Shown in pieces: positions 9,983 to 19,681 of a stretch of 64,000 bases of DNA. This DNA comes from Sinorhizobium saheli (lineage in GTDB: Bacteria; Pseudomonadota; Alphaproteobacteria; Rhizobiales; Rhizobiaceae): contig NZ_LNQB01000081.1 of assembly GCF_001651875.1 (NCBI RefSeq), forward strand, positions 62,550 to 126,549. Reading direction: 5' to 3'. The translations under genes were made by a program, and so were the position numbers. The notes beneath the pieces were generated by a model. It worked only from the letters and a program-made list of their open reading frames with translations. It did not search any database and was not told the DNA's origin. The first letter of the stretch is position 1, and each line of letters opens with the position of its first letter.

Positions 9983-10983
9983 GGCGTCGGCCCCAACTGC
10001 ATCGGCTTCAGCCCCAACCGGCGGAACAGTGCGGCGTCATGATCCTCGCCGGGATTGTCGGCTGTCAGCAGCGTGTCGCCGACGAAGATGGAGTTGGCCC
10101 CGGCAAAAAAACAGAGGGCCTGCATCTCGTCGCTCATGTCGGTGCGACCGGCCGACAGGCGGACATGCGACTTCGGCATCAGGATGCGTGCAAGCGCGAT
10201 GGTGCGGACGAAGTCGATCGGATCGACCGGCGCCGCATCGGCAAGCTTTGAGCCGGGGATCGGGATCAGCATGTTGATCGGCACGCTTTCCGGCGGCGAC
10301 GGCAGACTGGCGAGTGTCACCAGCATCGAAATGCGGTCCTCGACCGTTTCGCCCATGCCGAGAATGCCGCCGGCACAGACCTTGATGCCGGCATCGCGGA
10401 CATTGGCGAGCGTCTCCAGCCTGTTCTCGAACGTGCGGGTGGTGATGATCTCCGAATAGTAGCGCTCGGACGTATCGACATTGTGGTTGTAGTAGTCGAG
10501 CCCGGCATCGGCGAGCCTTGCCGACTGCTCCGGCGTCAGCATGCCGAGCGTCATGCAGGTTTCCAGCCCAAGCGCCCTCACACCCTTGACCATGGCGACC
10601 AGCGCGTCCATGTCGCGGTCCTTCGGATTGCGCCAGGCAGCACCCATGCAATAGCGCGTCGCGCCGCCTTCCTTCGCCTTGCGCGCTTCGGACAGCACGC
10701 GCTCGACTTCCATCAGCTTCGACGCCTTGAGACCCGTCGGATAATGGGCGGACTGACTGCAATAGCCGCAATCCTCGGCGCAGCCGCCGGTCTTGATCGA
10801 CAGGAGACGGCTCATCTGGATGGCATTGGGGTCGAAATTCTCGCGATGGATCTTCTGGGCACGGAAGAGGAGGTCGTTGAACGGAAGATTATAGATGGTG
10901 GTTGCATCTTCAACGTCGACCGCACGGCTGGCGGCGGCGCCTCCAATTTGCCGGCCATTCTGCACTTGAGAACTCGATGTCAC
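9979..10983 (-). CDS. bioB: Biotin synthase
   Basis: A radical-SAM enzyme inserting sulfur into dethiobiotin. The cluster-binding motif [11 protein letters not shown] is at about residues 50-60 and NHNVDTS follows. I prefer GTG 10983 (MTSSSQVQ) because an AGGAGG at 10990-10995 sits 6 nt upstream; a GTG at 10998 would place that Shine-Dalgarno inside the gene. It is the first gene of the bioBFDAZ-panD operon, downstream of a BioR box that overlaps the likely -10. Confidence 0.95.
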   Translation of the reverse strand: MTSSSQVQNGRQIGGAAASRAVDVEDATTIYNLPFNDLLFRAQKIHRENFDPNAIQMSRLLSIKTGGCAEDCGYCSQSAHYPTGLKASKLMEVERVLSEARKAKEGGATRYCMGAAWRNPKDRDMDALVAMVKGVRALGLETCMTLGMLTPEQSARLADAGLDYYNHNVDTSERYYSEIITTRTFENRLETLANVRDAGIKVCAGGILGMGETVEDRISMLVTLASLPSPPESVPINMLIPIPGSKLADAAPVDPIDFVRTIALARILMPKSHVRLSAGRTDMSDEMQALCFFAGANSIFVGDTLLTADNPGEDHDAALFRRLGLKPMQLGPTP

Positions 10984-11004
10984 CTCCGGCCTCCTCACCC
11001 TTGG

Positions 11005-11054
11005 TAGATAATCTCATATTTTATCTATAAATTTTGCAGTGCAGCATTTTGCAA
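11005..11054 (-). promoter_or_regulatory. bio operon promoter with BioR operator
   Basis: TTATCTATAA at 11021-11030 matches the BioR box described for alphaproteobacteria (TTATMKATAA). A diverged half, TAGATAA at 11005-11011, makes a larger inverted repeat with TTATCTA at 11021-11027. Reading leftwards, a possible -35 TTGCAA (11054-11049) and -10 TTTATA (11031-11026) with 17 nt between them place the box on the -10. This fits repression of the bio operon. The bioR gene itself is not in the window. Confidence 0.75.
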
Positions 11055-11060
11055 CCACCC

Positions 11061-11086
11061 TGCCGGCGAATTCGAATTCGCCGGCA
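11061..11086. repeat. Perfect 26-bp palindrome between the DUF1989 gene and bioB
   Basis: Positions 11061-11073 are the exact reverse complement of 11074-11086; the arm is TGCCGGCGAATTC. There is no T-run after either arm. It could end the upstream leftward operon, act as an operator, or form a cruciform or mRNA hairpin ahead of the bio promoter. Confidence 0.7.
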
Positions 11087-11196
11087 ACCTTAGGAGGCCC
11101 GCGACCAGAGCGGACCGGAAGCCACTCTGCGATCGGTGGCCAGGCAAAACGCACAGGCACGGTCTTCGGACCGCACGTCGCAGGTGTTGCGTAGAC

Positions 11197-12057
11197 TTAA
11201 AAGCCGTGGCTCCGATCGTAGCCGTTCACTGGCGGTGCCTGCCAACCTTGAGGCAATCTCTTTGGCTTGTAGATCTCGACCGCCAGTGGGAAGCAAGCTG
11301 CCGTATCGGAGGAGTGCTCCGAGGAACAATCACCGCCCGGGCAGGCCGACATGCAGCCGAGCAGATCGATCTCGGCGAAGAACTCGAGGTAGTCGCCGCG
11401 ACGGACCGGGCTCGCCTTCATGAAGTACTGACCGGTATCGCGGGTGAAACCTGTGCACATGAAGAGGTTGAGCACGTCGTGGACGTGCGGTTCTGCCAAT
11501 TCCGGTGAGAGCCCGGTCTTCTTGGCCAGAGCCCGCGTCAGATTGGAGTGGCAGCAGTGGTGATACTGACCGTCATGGCTCAGGAGATTGTGGGTATAGG
11601 GATCGCAGCGGGTACCGATCACGTCATGGACGGAACCGCCGAACTCGTCGAAGCCGTACCAATCGAGTGTGTCGTGGGTGATGGTGGCGATCGGGCGCAT
11701 GTAGGGGAAATTCGAGAACAGCTGATCGCCAAGGCCCACATGCGTGCCGTTGAGCGCACGCGTCTTGCCGCTATAGAAGCGCTCGTTGAGATTATTGAGG
11801 TTGAAGAGGTTGAGGTCACCGACTTGCGGCCCTTCCGGGCAAACAAGACGGCAGAAGTGACTGGCCGGAACTTCCCAGGTGGCGGCATCGCGCGGCGGAA
11901 TGATGACCGTTTCGATCAGTTCCATGTCGTCGCGAAGCGCCCGATAGGCGGACAGATCAGGACGGGGCAGCGTGTCCGTTGGGTAGCAGATAACTGGTTT
12001 AATCGACTTGCGTGCGGCAGCATCCATCGGCGCCGCGGTGATCGGGTTGGGCTTCAT
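11197..12057 (-). CDS. DUF1989 (urea carboxylase-associated family) protein
   Basis: A 286-aa member of DUF1989, the family found beside urea carboxylase-type enzymes. Visible features are a central CDPYTHNLLSHDGQYHHCCHSNL stretch rich in Cys and His, which could bind metal, HDVLNLFMCTGF, and a C-terminal CPGGDCSS. The biochemical role is not settled for the family. It is the last gene of a leftward operon after a biotin carboxylase-carrier fusion, a carboxyltransferase-like PxpB-PxpC fusion and PxpA. That context suggests amide or urea-like nitrogen metabolism. Confidence 0.75.
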   Translation of the reverse strand: MKPNPITAAPMDAAARKSIKPVICYPTDTLPRPDLSAYRALRDDMELIETVIIPPRDAATWEVPASHFCRLVCPEGPQVGDLNLFNLNNLNERFYSGKTRALNGTHVGLGDQLFSNFPYMRPIATITHDTLDWYGFDEFGGSVHDVIGTRCDPYTHNLLSHDGQYHHCCHSNLTRALAKKTGLSPELAEPHVHDVLNLFMCTGFTRDTGQYFMKASPVRRGDYLEFFAEIDLLGCMSACPGGDCSSEHSSDTAACFPLAVEIYKPKRLPQGWQAPPVNGYDRSHGF

Positions 12058-12108
12058 TCAGTTCTCCGTTCTGTCTGTCTCGCCGCGAGCGGCGGATATC
12101 TTTCTGTG

Positions 12109-13818
12109 TCAGCCGATGGTCGCCAGTTCTGCGCCCAGCGCCACCGTTGTTCCGGGTTTAGCGGTGAACTTGATGCGTCCGGCCTTAGGAGCGTGCACAC
12201 GCGTCTCCATCTTCATGGCTTCGACGAGCGCAACTGCTTCGCCGTCATTGACCTCGGCGCCATCCTCCACCAGCCATTTCTGCAGCGTGCCCGGTATCGG
12301 CGCGGTAACCGCATTGGCGTTGCCAGGACCGGCGGATCCCGCAGTTGCCTGCGGAGCGGCCATTCCAGAGAACAGGGCTCCCGGCAGCCCGATCGCATGG
12401 CGCTTTCCATCGATCTCGATGAAGCTGCGAATGAAGCCGCCCTCCACGGGATCGACGCGCGGCGCCGGCTCGATACCGCGGAAAGCGGTCTCAATCCAGT
12501 TGGTGTACACCTTGAAGCCGTCCTCGCCGGTGAAGTCGCGTTCTTCGAGCACTGCCCGATGGAAGGGCAGGACCGAGGCGACACCTTCGATCTCGAACTC
12601 GGCCAGCGCGCGGCGAGCGCGGATCAGTGCCTCTTCCCGGCTTGCGCCGGTGACAATGAGCTTGGCCATCATCGAATCGTAGAGCCCCGAGATCTCCGAC
12701 CCCGTCTCAACGCCGGCATCCAGCCGAACTCCGGGACCGGCCGGCGCCCGAAAGCGCTTGACCAGCCCCGGCGTCGGGAGGAACCCGCGGCCCGGATCTT
12801 CGGCATTGATCCGGAACTCGAATGTATGTCCTCGTGGATGAGGGGTTTCGGTGACCGACAGCGGCAGACCGTCTGCGATGCGCAGCTGCTCGATGACGAT
12901 ATCGACCCCGGTCGTCTCCTCGGTCACAGGGTGCTCGACCTGGAGCCGCGTATTGACCTCGAGAAAGGAGATGACGCCGTTGCCGGAAAGCAAGAACTCG
13001 ACCGTACCCGCACCCGTATAGCCGGCTTCGTCGCAGATCGCGCGCGCTGCATCGTGAATACGGGCACGCTGATCCTCGGTGATGAAGGGAGCGGGGGCTT
13101 CCTCGACAAGTTTCTGGTTGCGCCGCTGCAGCGAGCAATCGCGTGTGCCGAGAACGACAGTGTTGCCATGGCTGTCGGCGATCACCTGCGCTTCAATGTG
13201 GCGCGGCTTGTCGAGGAACTGCTCGGCATAACACTCGCCGCGGCCGAAGGCTTCGGTCGCCTCGCGCACGGCGGAGTCAAACAGTTCCCCGACCTCCTCA
13301 AGCTTCCACGCGACCTTCATGCCGCGGCCGCCGCCGCCAAAGGCTGCCTTGATCGCCAGCGGCATGCCGACCTGCCTTGCAAAGGCAATGGCTTCGGCAG
13401 CCGAGTTGAGCGGACCATCTGAGCCTGTGACGAGCGGCGCGCCGACCTTGGCGGCGATCCGGCGGGCCTCGACCTTATCGCCAAGGGCGGTAATGACATC
13501 AGGGGCCGGGCCGACCCAGGTGAGGCCGGCGTCGATCACAGCCTTTGCGAACTCCGAGCGCTCGGACAGAAAGCCATAGCCGGGGTGAACGGCATCAGCG
13601 CCGGACGTGCGAGCGATGCCGAGAATCTTTTCGATGTTTAGATAGGTATCGGCGGGGCGACCTGGGCCGAGTCCATAGGCTTCATCGGCGAGCTCGACAT
13701 AGAGCGAGTTGGCATCTGCATCGGAGTAGATGGCAACCGAGGCAATGCCATAGTCACGGGCGGCGCGAGCGATGCGGATGGCGATTTCGCCGCGATTGGC
13801 AATCAGGAGTTTCTTCAT
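12109..13818 (-). CDS. Biotin carboxylase-biotin carrier fusion (AccC-AccB-like)
   Basis: A 569-aa ATP-dependent biotin carboxylase with a C-terminal biotinyl domain. The start [15 protein letters not shown], the glycine-rich [13 protein letters not shown] loop, and [14 protein letters not shown] are typical of the carboxylase. The biotinylated lysine is in VEAMKMET near residue 535. There is no carboxyltransferase domain. The adjacent gene, overlapping by 4 bp, carries the KipI and KipA domains that are homologous to the carboxyltransferase part of urea carboxylase, so the two probably form one biotin-dependent enzyme. The biotin operon lies about 1.1 kb downstream. Confidence 0.85.
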   Translation of the reverse strand: MKKLLIANRGEIAIRIARAARDYGIASVAIYSDADANSLYVELADEAYGLGPGRPADTYLNIEKILGIARTSGADAVHPGYGFLSERSEFAKAVIDAGLTWVGPAPDVITALGDKVEARRIAAKVGAPLVTGSDGPLNSAAEAIAFARQVGMPLAIKAAFGGGGRGMKVAWKLEEVGELFDSAVREATEAFGRGECYAEQFLDKPRHIEAQVIADSHGNTVVLGTRDCSLQRRNQKLVEEAPAPFITEDQRARIHDAARAICDEAGYTGAGTVEFLLSGNGVISFLEVNTRLQVEHPVTEETTGVDIVIEQLRIADGLPLSVTETPHPRGHTFEFRINAEDPGRGFLPTPGLVKRFRAPAGPGVRLDAGVETGSEISGLYDSMMAKLIVTGASREEALIRARRALAEFEIEGVASVLPFHRAVLEERDFTGEDGFKVYTNWIETAFRGIEPAPRVDPVEGGFIRSFIEIDGKRHAIGLPGALFSGMAAPQATAGSAGPGNANAVTAPIPGTLQKWLVEDGAEVNDGEAVALVEAMKMETRVHAPKAGRIKFTAKPGTTVALGAELATIG

Positions 13819-15422
13819 CGGGCTGTGTCCCTGAGGAGCGGGTCGAAGGGTGCAATGGCGTTGAAGCGTATCTTCGCGCCGATCGGAATTTGGCCGGCGA
13901 GATCGAGATGATGAGAAGCGACCACGGCGATCACCGGATAGCCACCGGTCAGCGGATGGTCTGCGAGGAAGAGCACGGGCTGGCCGCTATGAGGAACCTG
14001 GATGGCGCCCAGCGGCGTGCCCTCAGATGGCAGCTCCGATGCATCGGCTCTTTCCAGCGGCTCTGCGCCGGCAAGGCGCACGCCGACCCGGCTCGATTCT
14101 GCCGTCACCTGCCATTCCTGTGTCAGCAGTGTGGTTAGCCCCCGGTCTGTGAACCAGTCCGTGCGAGGGCCTAGTACGACATCGAGCGTGGCCGTGTCGC
14201 CTGCCTTCGGCAGTTGCGTTGACTTGGGACTATTGGGATCAACGGCCGTGACCGCTTCGGCCCCGGGCGCAAGCACATCGCCAGCTGCGATCGGAGAGGG
14301 GCCGACCTTAGCCAAAGTATCAGTTGCGGCGGAGCCCAGACCCTTTTCGACGGCAAAGCCGCCGCGGAGCGCCATATAGCTGCGCGTGCCTTCCGGCGGG
14401 AATTCCAGTGTCAGCTCGTCGCCGGCATCCAGCGCAAAAGGCTGGCCAATAGGTGCGCCAATGCTTCGCCCGTCGGCGGTATGAATAGTCATAGGAGCCG
14501 GTGCTCCCGTGATCGCCAGCGTCACCGGCCGATCTGCCTTGATGGCGAAGCCGCCATAGGCAATCTCGATGACTGCCGCGCCGCGCGGATTGCCGACGCA
14601 GAGATTGGCTTCGATCAGGCTTTGGCGATCAAGTGCTCCGGACTCGGAGACACCCTGGCCGGCCTGGCCCCGGCGGCCGAGATCCTGAAAGAGGGCAGGG
14701 CGGTCGGCCCGGGTGACGAGGATTCCGTTCGCCTCGATTGATGTCGGAGTGCTTGTCTCCGAAGCAGCCGGCAGTGCCGACACCGACACGCTAGCACCTT
14801 TCGCTATGTCGCGGAAGCGAACGCGGTCGCCAGGCGCAAGAAGGGCCGCCCGCACACGGCTAGTGTCCCACATCTTCAGTGGCGTTTGACCGAGAAGCTG
14901 CCAGCCGCCGGGGCTGTCGGTCGGATAGATGCCGCCGAACTTGCCGCCGAGCGCCACCGAGCCGGCGGGAATGCGCACGCGCGGGCTCTTGCGCCGCGGC
15001 ACGTCGAAGGCCGGATCATCCGAGGTCATATAGGCAAAGCCAGGCGCGAACCCGGTGAAGGCCACAGTATAGGTCGCTTCGGTATGGCGGCGGGTCAGTT
15101 CCTCGACGGTCCAGCCAAGCAATTCGGCGACGTCGTTCAGATCCTCCCCGTCATAGGTGACGGGGATCTCGAAGGTCTCTCCATGGCGGCTGGATCTTTT
15201 GGACAGATCGATGCGTGCGATGATGTCGGCCAGAGCAAGCCGATTGGTGAGGCGCACATCGAAACGCACCAGCAGGGTGCGCGCTGCCGGAATGAGCTCG
15301 GTGACGCCGTCCGGCCGATCAGCCTGCAGGGCGTCTAGCAAAGTCAGTGCCGTCTCGAGATCGTCGAGCTCGACCAGCAGCGCATCACTGCCTGCGGGAA
15401 GAAACCGAAGTCGCTCAGCCAT
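13815..15422 (-). CDS. PxpB-PxpC fusion (KipI-KipA; 5-oxoprolinase / carboxyltransferase-like)
   Basis: A 535-aa protein joining a KipI/PxpB domain (about 1-220, with GFAPGFAYM and the [19 protein letters not shown] stretch) to a KipA/PxpC domain (about 230-530, with [19 protein letters not shown]). In many bacteria these are separate subunits that, with PxpA, cleave 5-oxoproline to glutamate using ATP. The same folds form the carboxyltransferase part of urea carboxylase. It overlaps the carboxylase gene by 4 bp and pxpA by 8 bp. Whether the complex acts on 5-oxoproline or another amide cannot be told from the sequence. Confidence 0.85.
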   Translation of the reverse strand: MAERLRFLPAGSDALLVELDDLETALTLLDALQADRPDGVTELIPAARTLLVRFDVRLTNRLALADIIARIDLSKRSSRHGETFEIPVTYDGEDLNDVAELLGWTVEELTRRHTEATYTVAFTGFAPGFAYMTSDDPAFDVPRRKSPRVRIPAGSVALGGKFGGIYPTDSPGGWQLLGQTPLKMWDTSRVRAALLAPGDRVRFRDIAKGASVSVSALPAASETSTPTSIEANGILVTRADRPALFQDLGRRGQAGQGVSESGALDRQSLIEANLCVGNPRGAAVIEIAYGGFAIKADRPVTLAITGAPAPMTIHTADGRSIGAPIGQPFALDAGDELTLEFPPEGTRSYMALRGGFAVEKGLGSAATDTLAKVGPSPIAAGDVLAPGAEAVTAVDPNSPKSTQLPKAGDTATLDVVLGPRTDWFTDRGLTTLLTQEWQVTAESSRVGVRLAGAEPLERADASELPSEGTPLGAIQVPHSGQPVLFLADHPLTGGYPVIAVVASHHLDLAGQIPIGAKIRFNAIAPFDPLLRDTAR

Positions 15423-16179
15423 GGATGAAGCTCTTCAGCTCGAGACCATTTTGGACCAGCGCGTCGCGGACCGCCCTCGCAATGGAGACTGCCGCCGGTG
15501 TATCGCCGTGGACGCAGATTGAGTGTGCTTCTAGCTCGATCGCCGTGCCGTCGATCGCGGTGATACGTCCTTCTCTAACGAGACGCAGCATTCGGCTTGC
15601 AACAAGTTCGGGATCGTGAATGACAGAATTTGGCAGGCGACGGCTGACCAGACTGCCATTGGCATTGTACGCCCGGTCGGCGAAGGCTTCGCAGACCACC
15701 GTCAGTCCCGCGGACCGTGCCTGTTCGACGATTGGCGCGCCGGAAAGGGCCATCAGCACAAGCGAGGGATCGACAGCCTTGATGGCGGCAATGACATCAG
15801 CCGCTTGGCGTTTGTCATGGGCGATCGTGTTGTAGAGCGCGCCATGCGGCTTCACATAGCTGACCCTCGTGCCGGCGACCTTGGCAAGCCCCTGCAAGGC
15901 GCCGATCTGATAGATCGTGTCGCCGACCAGTTCCTCGCTGGACGGATCCATATTGCGCCGGCCGAAGCCGACGAGATCGCGATAGCCGACATGTGCCCCG
16001 ACCGAGACGCCGAGCCGTGCAGCTCCCTTCAGGACGGCCAGGATGCCGGCCGGGTCACCTGCATGAAAGCCGCAGGCGATGTTGGCGCTGGTGACGATCG
16101 ATAGCATCGCTACATCGTCGCCCATTGGCCAGGGACCGAAACTTTCGCCAAGGTCGCTATTGAGATCGACGCGTGTCAT
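15415..16179 (-). CDS. pxpA: PxpA (LamB/YcsF family) 5-oxoprolinase subunit
   Basis: A 254-aa LamB/YcsF protein. It opens with [15 protein letters not shown] and contains [27 protein letters not shown] and VKPHGALYN, all family hallmarks. PxpA probably hydrolyses the phosphorylated or activated 5-oxoproline intermediate. It is the first gene of the leftward pxpA, pxpBC, carboxylase-carrier, DUF1989 operon. A perfect ATTGTT-G-AACAAT inverted repeat lies about 50 bp upstream. Confidence 0.9.
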   Translation of the reverse strand: MTRVDLNSDLGESFGPWPMGDDVAMLSIVTSANIACGFHAGDPAGILAVLKGAARLGVSVGAHVGYRDLVGFGRRNMDPSSEELVGDTIYQIGALQGLAKVAGTRVSYVKPHGALYNTIAHDKRQAADVIAAIKAVDPSLVLMALSGAPIVEQARSAGLTVVCEAFADRAYNANGSLVSRRLPNSVIHDPELVASRMLRLVREGRITAIDGTAIELEAHSICVHGDTPAAVSIARAVRDALVQNGLELKSFIHG

Positions 16180-16229
16180 CGCAATTCATCCTAGAACATC
16201 ATCTAGTTTTGTCTGATAACATGATAACG

Positions 16230-16242
16230 ATTGTTGAACAAT
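16230..16242. promoter_or_regulatory. Inverted repeat upstream of the pxp operon
   Basis: ATTGTTGAACAAT is a perfect 6-bp inverted repeat with a 1-nt centre, 51 bp upstream of the pxpA start. It is a plausible operator for the operon, perhaps for the LysR product encoded upstream. No regulator can be assigned. Confidence 0.4.
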
Positions 16243-16435
16243 ACCAATTCGACGTGCCCGAGGGTGCGCGCTTCGCAAGCCAATGCCCCGCCGATCGATG
16301 TGGCTTGTCTCGTCACGGAGGCGGGCGCCGACGATGACGTGACCTCGGCTACCAGGCGATCTCCCGTTAGTCGCCACTTTCCCCACCTGGATAGCTTGAT
16401 GCCGCCCAAGGAGCGGCTCAAACTCGCGTCCACAC

Positions 16436-17281
16436 CTAGATCTTTGTAAGAGCGTCGGCCATTATCCGCGCCAACGCTTTGGTGGCGAGGCTCGGCTCCT
16501 TCTCCGCATACTTGATGCTCAAGGAAGTCATCGGCAGGGGTGGAAGGATCGTTTGGTCATCGATGATCCGCACATCTTTCGCCGCATCTCCGACGCTTAC
16601 CACTGATATTGCCAGTCCCGTGCGCACAACGGAAAGGACTCCTTCGAGGCTCGTGCAGGTAAAATTGCACTTCCAAGGTATTCCACTCTCTTCAAGCGCG
16701 GCTGTCGCGGCTTTGCGGTAGGTGCAAGGCCCATCGACTCCAGCTAGAATGACCGCACCGTTCGGCGGCGGTGTCCAGTTGTTCCCGGCGATCCATACAA
16801 TTCGCTCATGCCGCAGAATGTCGCCGCCATTTCCGCCCACTTCTCGAATCAAAGCCACATCTAGGTTTCGATCACGCAGGTCCCTGATGTGGTTCGCTCC
16901 CAAGCCCGCTTTCATTTCCACTGACACCCCGGGCTTGTCGATCATAAATTCTCGCAAGGCGCCTGCGATGATATCAAACAAGTAGTAGTCATCTGGAACT
17001 CCAATCACGACGGAGCCACTGAGGAGCCCAGGTTTGAATTTTTCCTCCATCTCCTCAACGGACTGAAGAACGCGCATCGCGTATGGGATGAGATCGCGGC
17101 CCTCATTTGTAATTCGGCAGTTCCGGGTCGTTCGCTCGAATAACTGCTTACCGAGGTGTTCCTCCAAGCGTGCAATCTGATGACTCACAGTTGATTGGGT
17201 CACGTTGAGGCGTGTGGCGGCTGCGGAGAAGCTTTGCGTGTCGGACACGGTAAGAAAAGACCGGAGAAGGGAAGTATCCAT
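16436..17281 (-). CDS. LysR-family transcriptional regulator
   Basis: A 281-aa regulator with an N-terminal winged helix-turn-helix (SFLTVSDTQSFSAAATRLNV, then TQSTVSHQIARLEEHLG) and a periplasmic-binding-like effector domain. It is divergent from the Asp/Glu-racemase-like gene at 17674 and co-oriented with the pxp operon starting 257 bp downstream, so it may control either. An inverted repeat with LysR-box geometry lies in the divergent gap. Confidence 0.9.
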   Translation of the reverse strand: MDTSLLRSFLTVSDTQSFSAAATRLNVTQSTVSHQIARLEEHLGKQLFERTTRNCRITNEGRDLIPYAMRVLQSVEEMEEKFKPGLLSGSVVIGVPDDYYLFDIIAGALREFMIDKPGVSVEMKAGLGANHIRDLRDRNLDVALIREVGGNGGDILRHERIVWIAGNNWTPPPNGAVILAGVDGPCTYRKAATAALEESGIPWKCNFTCTSLEGVLSVVRTGLAISVVSVGDAAKDVRIIDDQTILPPLPMTSLSIKYAEKEPSLATKALARIMADALTKI

Positions 17282-17673
17282 CGTAGTCTCATTTATTGAG
17301 ATCGTCGATCAGTTGTGAACAGGGTACCTATTGTTCGCGCTAAATCAAACAGTCGGGCGGAACTTGGTAATTCTACGGTCTTGCGCCGCAAGCTCGGAGA
17401 AATCAATCTTCCGGGTTGCACAGTTTGGCAGTGACCTGACGAAAGCCAACGACCCGCGTGCTCTCGTGTCGCTCATGCTGATTTATTGGATTTCTGCATA
17501 AATCAATAACTTAAATTCACTTCAGCCTTCAAGCCTTGTGTGGTTCCCTCCACTAACAAACGATCTGTGGCCGCATAACAGCCCAACGGTCAAGCAAGAA
17601 GCTTAGCGGCTAGCAGGAATGTCGATGTAAACTTTGGCGACATTGCCTGGGGTTGGAGTCGAGGAGAAAATTC
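17282..17673. promoter_or_regulatory. Divergent intergenic region with LysR-type box
   Basis: No gene is visible in these 392 bp. TGATTTAT at 17479-17486 and ATAAATCA at 17498-17505 form a perfect 8-bp inverted repeat with an 11-nt spacer, the arrangement expected of a LysR recognition site between the divergent lysR gene and the enzyme gene at 17674. Confidence 0.5.
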
Positions 17674-18477
17674 GTGGAACAAGAGAGCACGATGTTGGCC
17701 GACGTAGCCATCCCAGAAATCAGGCAGGTTCCGGTACCCGGTGGACGGTTGGAAGATAATTACGGCGAAAAAATCAGGATCGGACTGATCGCGCTGTGCG
17801 ACGACGTCGCGGTAGATCGGGACTTTGCTCGAATGATCCCTGATGATCGCGTCGCTCTCATCACTTCCCGCATTCTTTTAGAGCAACCGAATTCCGAAAG
17901 GACATTCTTAGCGATGGCCGATCGCATTCCTGACACGGTGCGTTTGTTGTGTCCATCGCTACGGCTTGATTCTGTAGTTTTCGGCTGCACTTCGGCAACC
18001 TCTTTTATCGGAGAGGCCCGCGTGACCGAACTCGTTCTCAGTGCCCGACAAGGAGTGAACGTTACCAATCCTGGCACGGGTGCGATCACCGCGTTGACAG
18101 AACTTAATGCAAAGAGAGTTTCGGTCATAACACCCTACACTGCTGCCAACACGGAAAATGTCGTCCGGATGCTGGCCAAGGGTGGGATCCAGTCGGTGCA
18201 AGTGAGTTGCTTTGGGTTCGATACCGATATGGGTATTGGAAGCGTACCGCGCGACGCCTATGTCGAGGTCGCACGCAACACAAACCATCAGGACGCCGAG
18301 GCAATCTTCGTCTCCTGTACTGCGACCAAGGCTTTGGATGCAATTGACGAGATTGAAGCCGCGACCGGTCTTCCCTGCGTCACCTCAAATCAAGCGGCTT
18401 TTTGGCACGCATTGCGGATGGCCGGTTGGAACGAGCCTATTGCAGGATTCGGGCGCCTGATGAGAAATTGTTGGTAG
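17674..18477 (+). CDS. Asp/Glu racemase superfamily enzyme (maleate isomerase / arylmalonate decarboxylase-like)
   Basis: A 267-aa cofactor-free isomerase or decarboxylase of the aspartate/glutamate racemase superfamily. The two active-site cysteines are visible in VVFGCTSAT and FVSCTATKALD, and NPGTGAITALTEL is typical of maleate isomerase/AMDase relatives. GTG 17674 (MEQESTM) is preferred because GAGGAGA lies 6-7 nt upstream. It is transcribed away from the lysR gene. The substrate is unknown; a dicarboxylate or D/L amino acid is likely given the neighbours. Confidence 0.75.
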   Translation: MEQESTMLADVAIPEIRQVPVPGGRLEDNYGEKIRIGLIALCDDVAVDRDFARMIPDDRVALITSRILLEQPNSERTFLAMADRIPDTVRLLCPSLRLDSVVFGCTSATSFIGEARVTELVLSARQGVNVTNPGTGAITALTELNAKRVSVITPYTAANTENVVRMLAKGGIQSVQVSCFGFDTDMGIGSVPRDAYVEVARNTNHQDAEAIFVSCTATKALDAIDEIEAATGLPCVTSNQAAFWHALRMAGWNEPIAGFGRLMRNCW

Positions 18478-19015
18478 TCCGAGTGGCACAAAGCGATGAA
18501 ATACTACATCGCGTTACGGGCATAATGTAGTTCCGTGGGGATCCGCTTCGATCTCCTGAGCGTGCCTCCCGTTTCAAAGTAAACAGCAATCAGTCGATTG
18601 CCTCCGTTGGTAACGGAGCTAGCGTCACGCACATAGCGGCGGGATCGCCCACGCGGTTTATTCAAGCGGCCCTGTGATTCGCGCCTCGTATGCTCTGCAG
18701 CGCGCCGTTCCGTTGATTCCTCGGCATTTTGCGTTCGCAGCTCCAATATGCTGGGCACCCGCACCTCGCGAAGACGCCGATGGACGTGCTGTGTTGCCGC
18801 ATCAGGTAAAAACTCATGGCAACGGGCGGTTAGACTGCGAATGGGGTCGGTCCGAAGACATCCAGACCAGAACGCTTACCTGACCAATTACTCTGTCGTT
18901 ACCAGGCTCGTTTGCACAACAGTGTTTTTGTTCGTACGATGACGCGGTTTGTCGGATAATGCACACGCGATCGTTCTACGATAGCTGAGATGCGACTGGT
19001 GAGTTGTGAGCAGAG
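18478..19015. other. Non-coding gap
   Basis: I see no convincing gene, hairpin or repeat in these 538 bp. The short open frames lack ribosome sites and family resemblance. The region just before 19016 is presumably the promoter of the GntR gene. Confidence 0.5.
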
Positions 19016-19681
19016 ATGTTGAGTGAAGGAAGTGCGACTGACGATAGATCCCTCGCGGAGTCAGTCGCCGAAAGAATCCGAGAATTGCTGATAGCTGGCG
19101 AGTTCGAACCAGGACAGAAGCTCTCAGAGCACCAAATGGCAGCTCATTTTGACATCTCGCGTAACACTTTGCGGGAGGTGTTCCGGCTTTTGACCAGTCA
19201 GAGGTTACTCACTTATACGCCAAACCGCGGGGTGTTCGTTGTCGCGCCCGACGAGGTCGCGGTGCTCGACATATACCGGGTCCGTGCGGTCATCCAAACC
19301 GGAGCTATTCGCGCAGCCACGAAAGGTCACCCTGCTCTCGTCCGAATGCGACTGCTTGCGGAGCAGGGGCGCAGAGCAAGCTTAAAGAAAGACTGGAAGC
19401 AGGTTGGAACCACGAATATGGAGTTCCACCGGGCGATGGTCGAATTTTGCGACAGTCCCCGGCTGAATTCGGTATTTGATCTGCTGCTTGCCGAACTTCG
19501 ACTTGTGTTCGCCCAGCTCGAAGACGGTGCCCACCTTCATGAGCCGTACGTCGAACTCAACGAAGCTCTGGTGCTTTCCCTCGAGGCCGGCAACGTTGCA
19601 CATGCCGTCTCACAATTGGAGGGATATCTTCTAAAATCCGAACGAGCCGTTCTTGCGGCTATTCAGCGGCGACGCGGATAA
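19016..19681 (+). CDS. GntR-family (FCD/FadR-like) transcriptional regulator
   Basis: A 221-aa regulator with an N-terminal winged helix (SVAERIRELLIAGEFEPGQ, then LSEHQMAAHFDISRNTLREVFR) and a helical FCD effector domain with a metal-site-like EFHRAMVEF. It converges on the EamA transporter gene, with a 19-bp overlap of the two 3' ends. The target is unknown. It is distinct from the second GntR protein at 23455. Confidence 0.88.
   Translation: MLSEGSATDDRSLAESVAERIRELLIAGEFEPGQKLSEHQMAAHFDISRNTLREVFRLLTSQRLLTYTPNRGVFVVAPDEVAVLDIYRVRAVIQTGAIRAATKGHPALVRMRLLAEQGRRASLKKDWKQVGTTNMEFHRAMVEFCDSPRLNSVFDLLLAELRLVFAQLEDGAHLHEPYVELNEALVLSLEAGNVAHAVSQLEGYLLKSERAVLAAIQRRRG

Noticed and set aside
11548-13422. 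Long rightward open frame of about 620 codons
   Set aside because: It lies opposite the DUF1989 and biotin carboxylase genes, shows no family features and is Arg/Asp-rich as expected of an antisense frame in GC-rich DNA.
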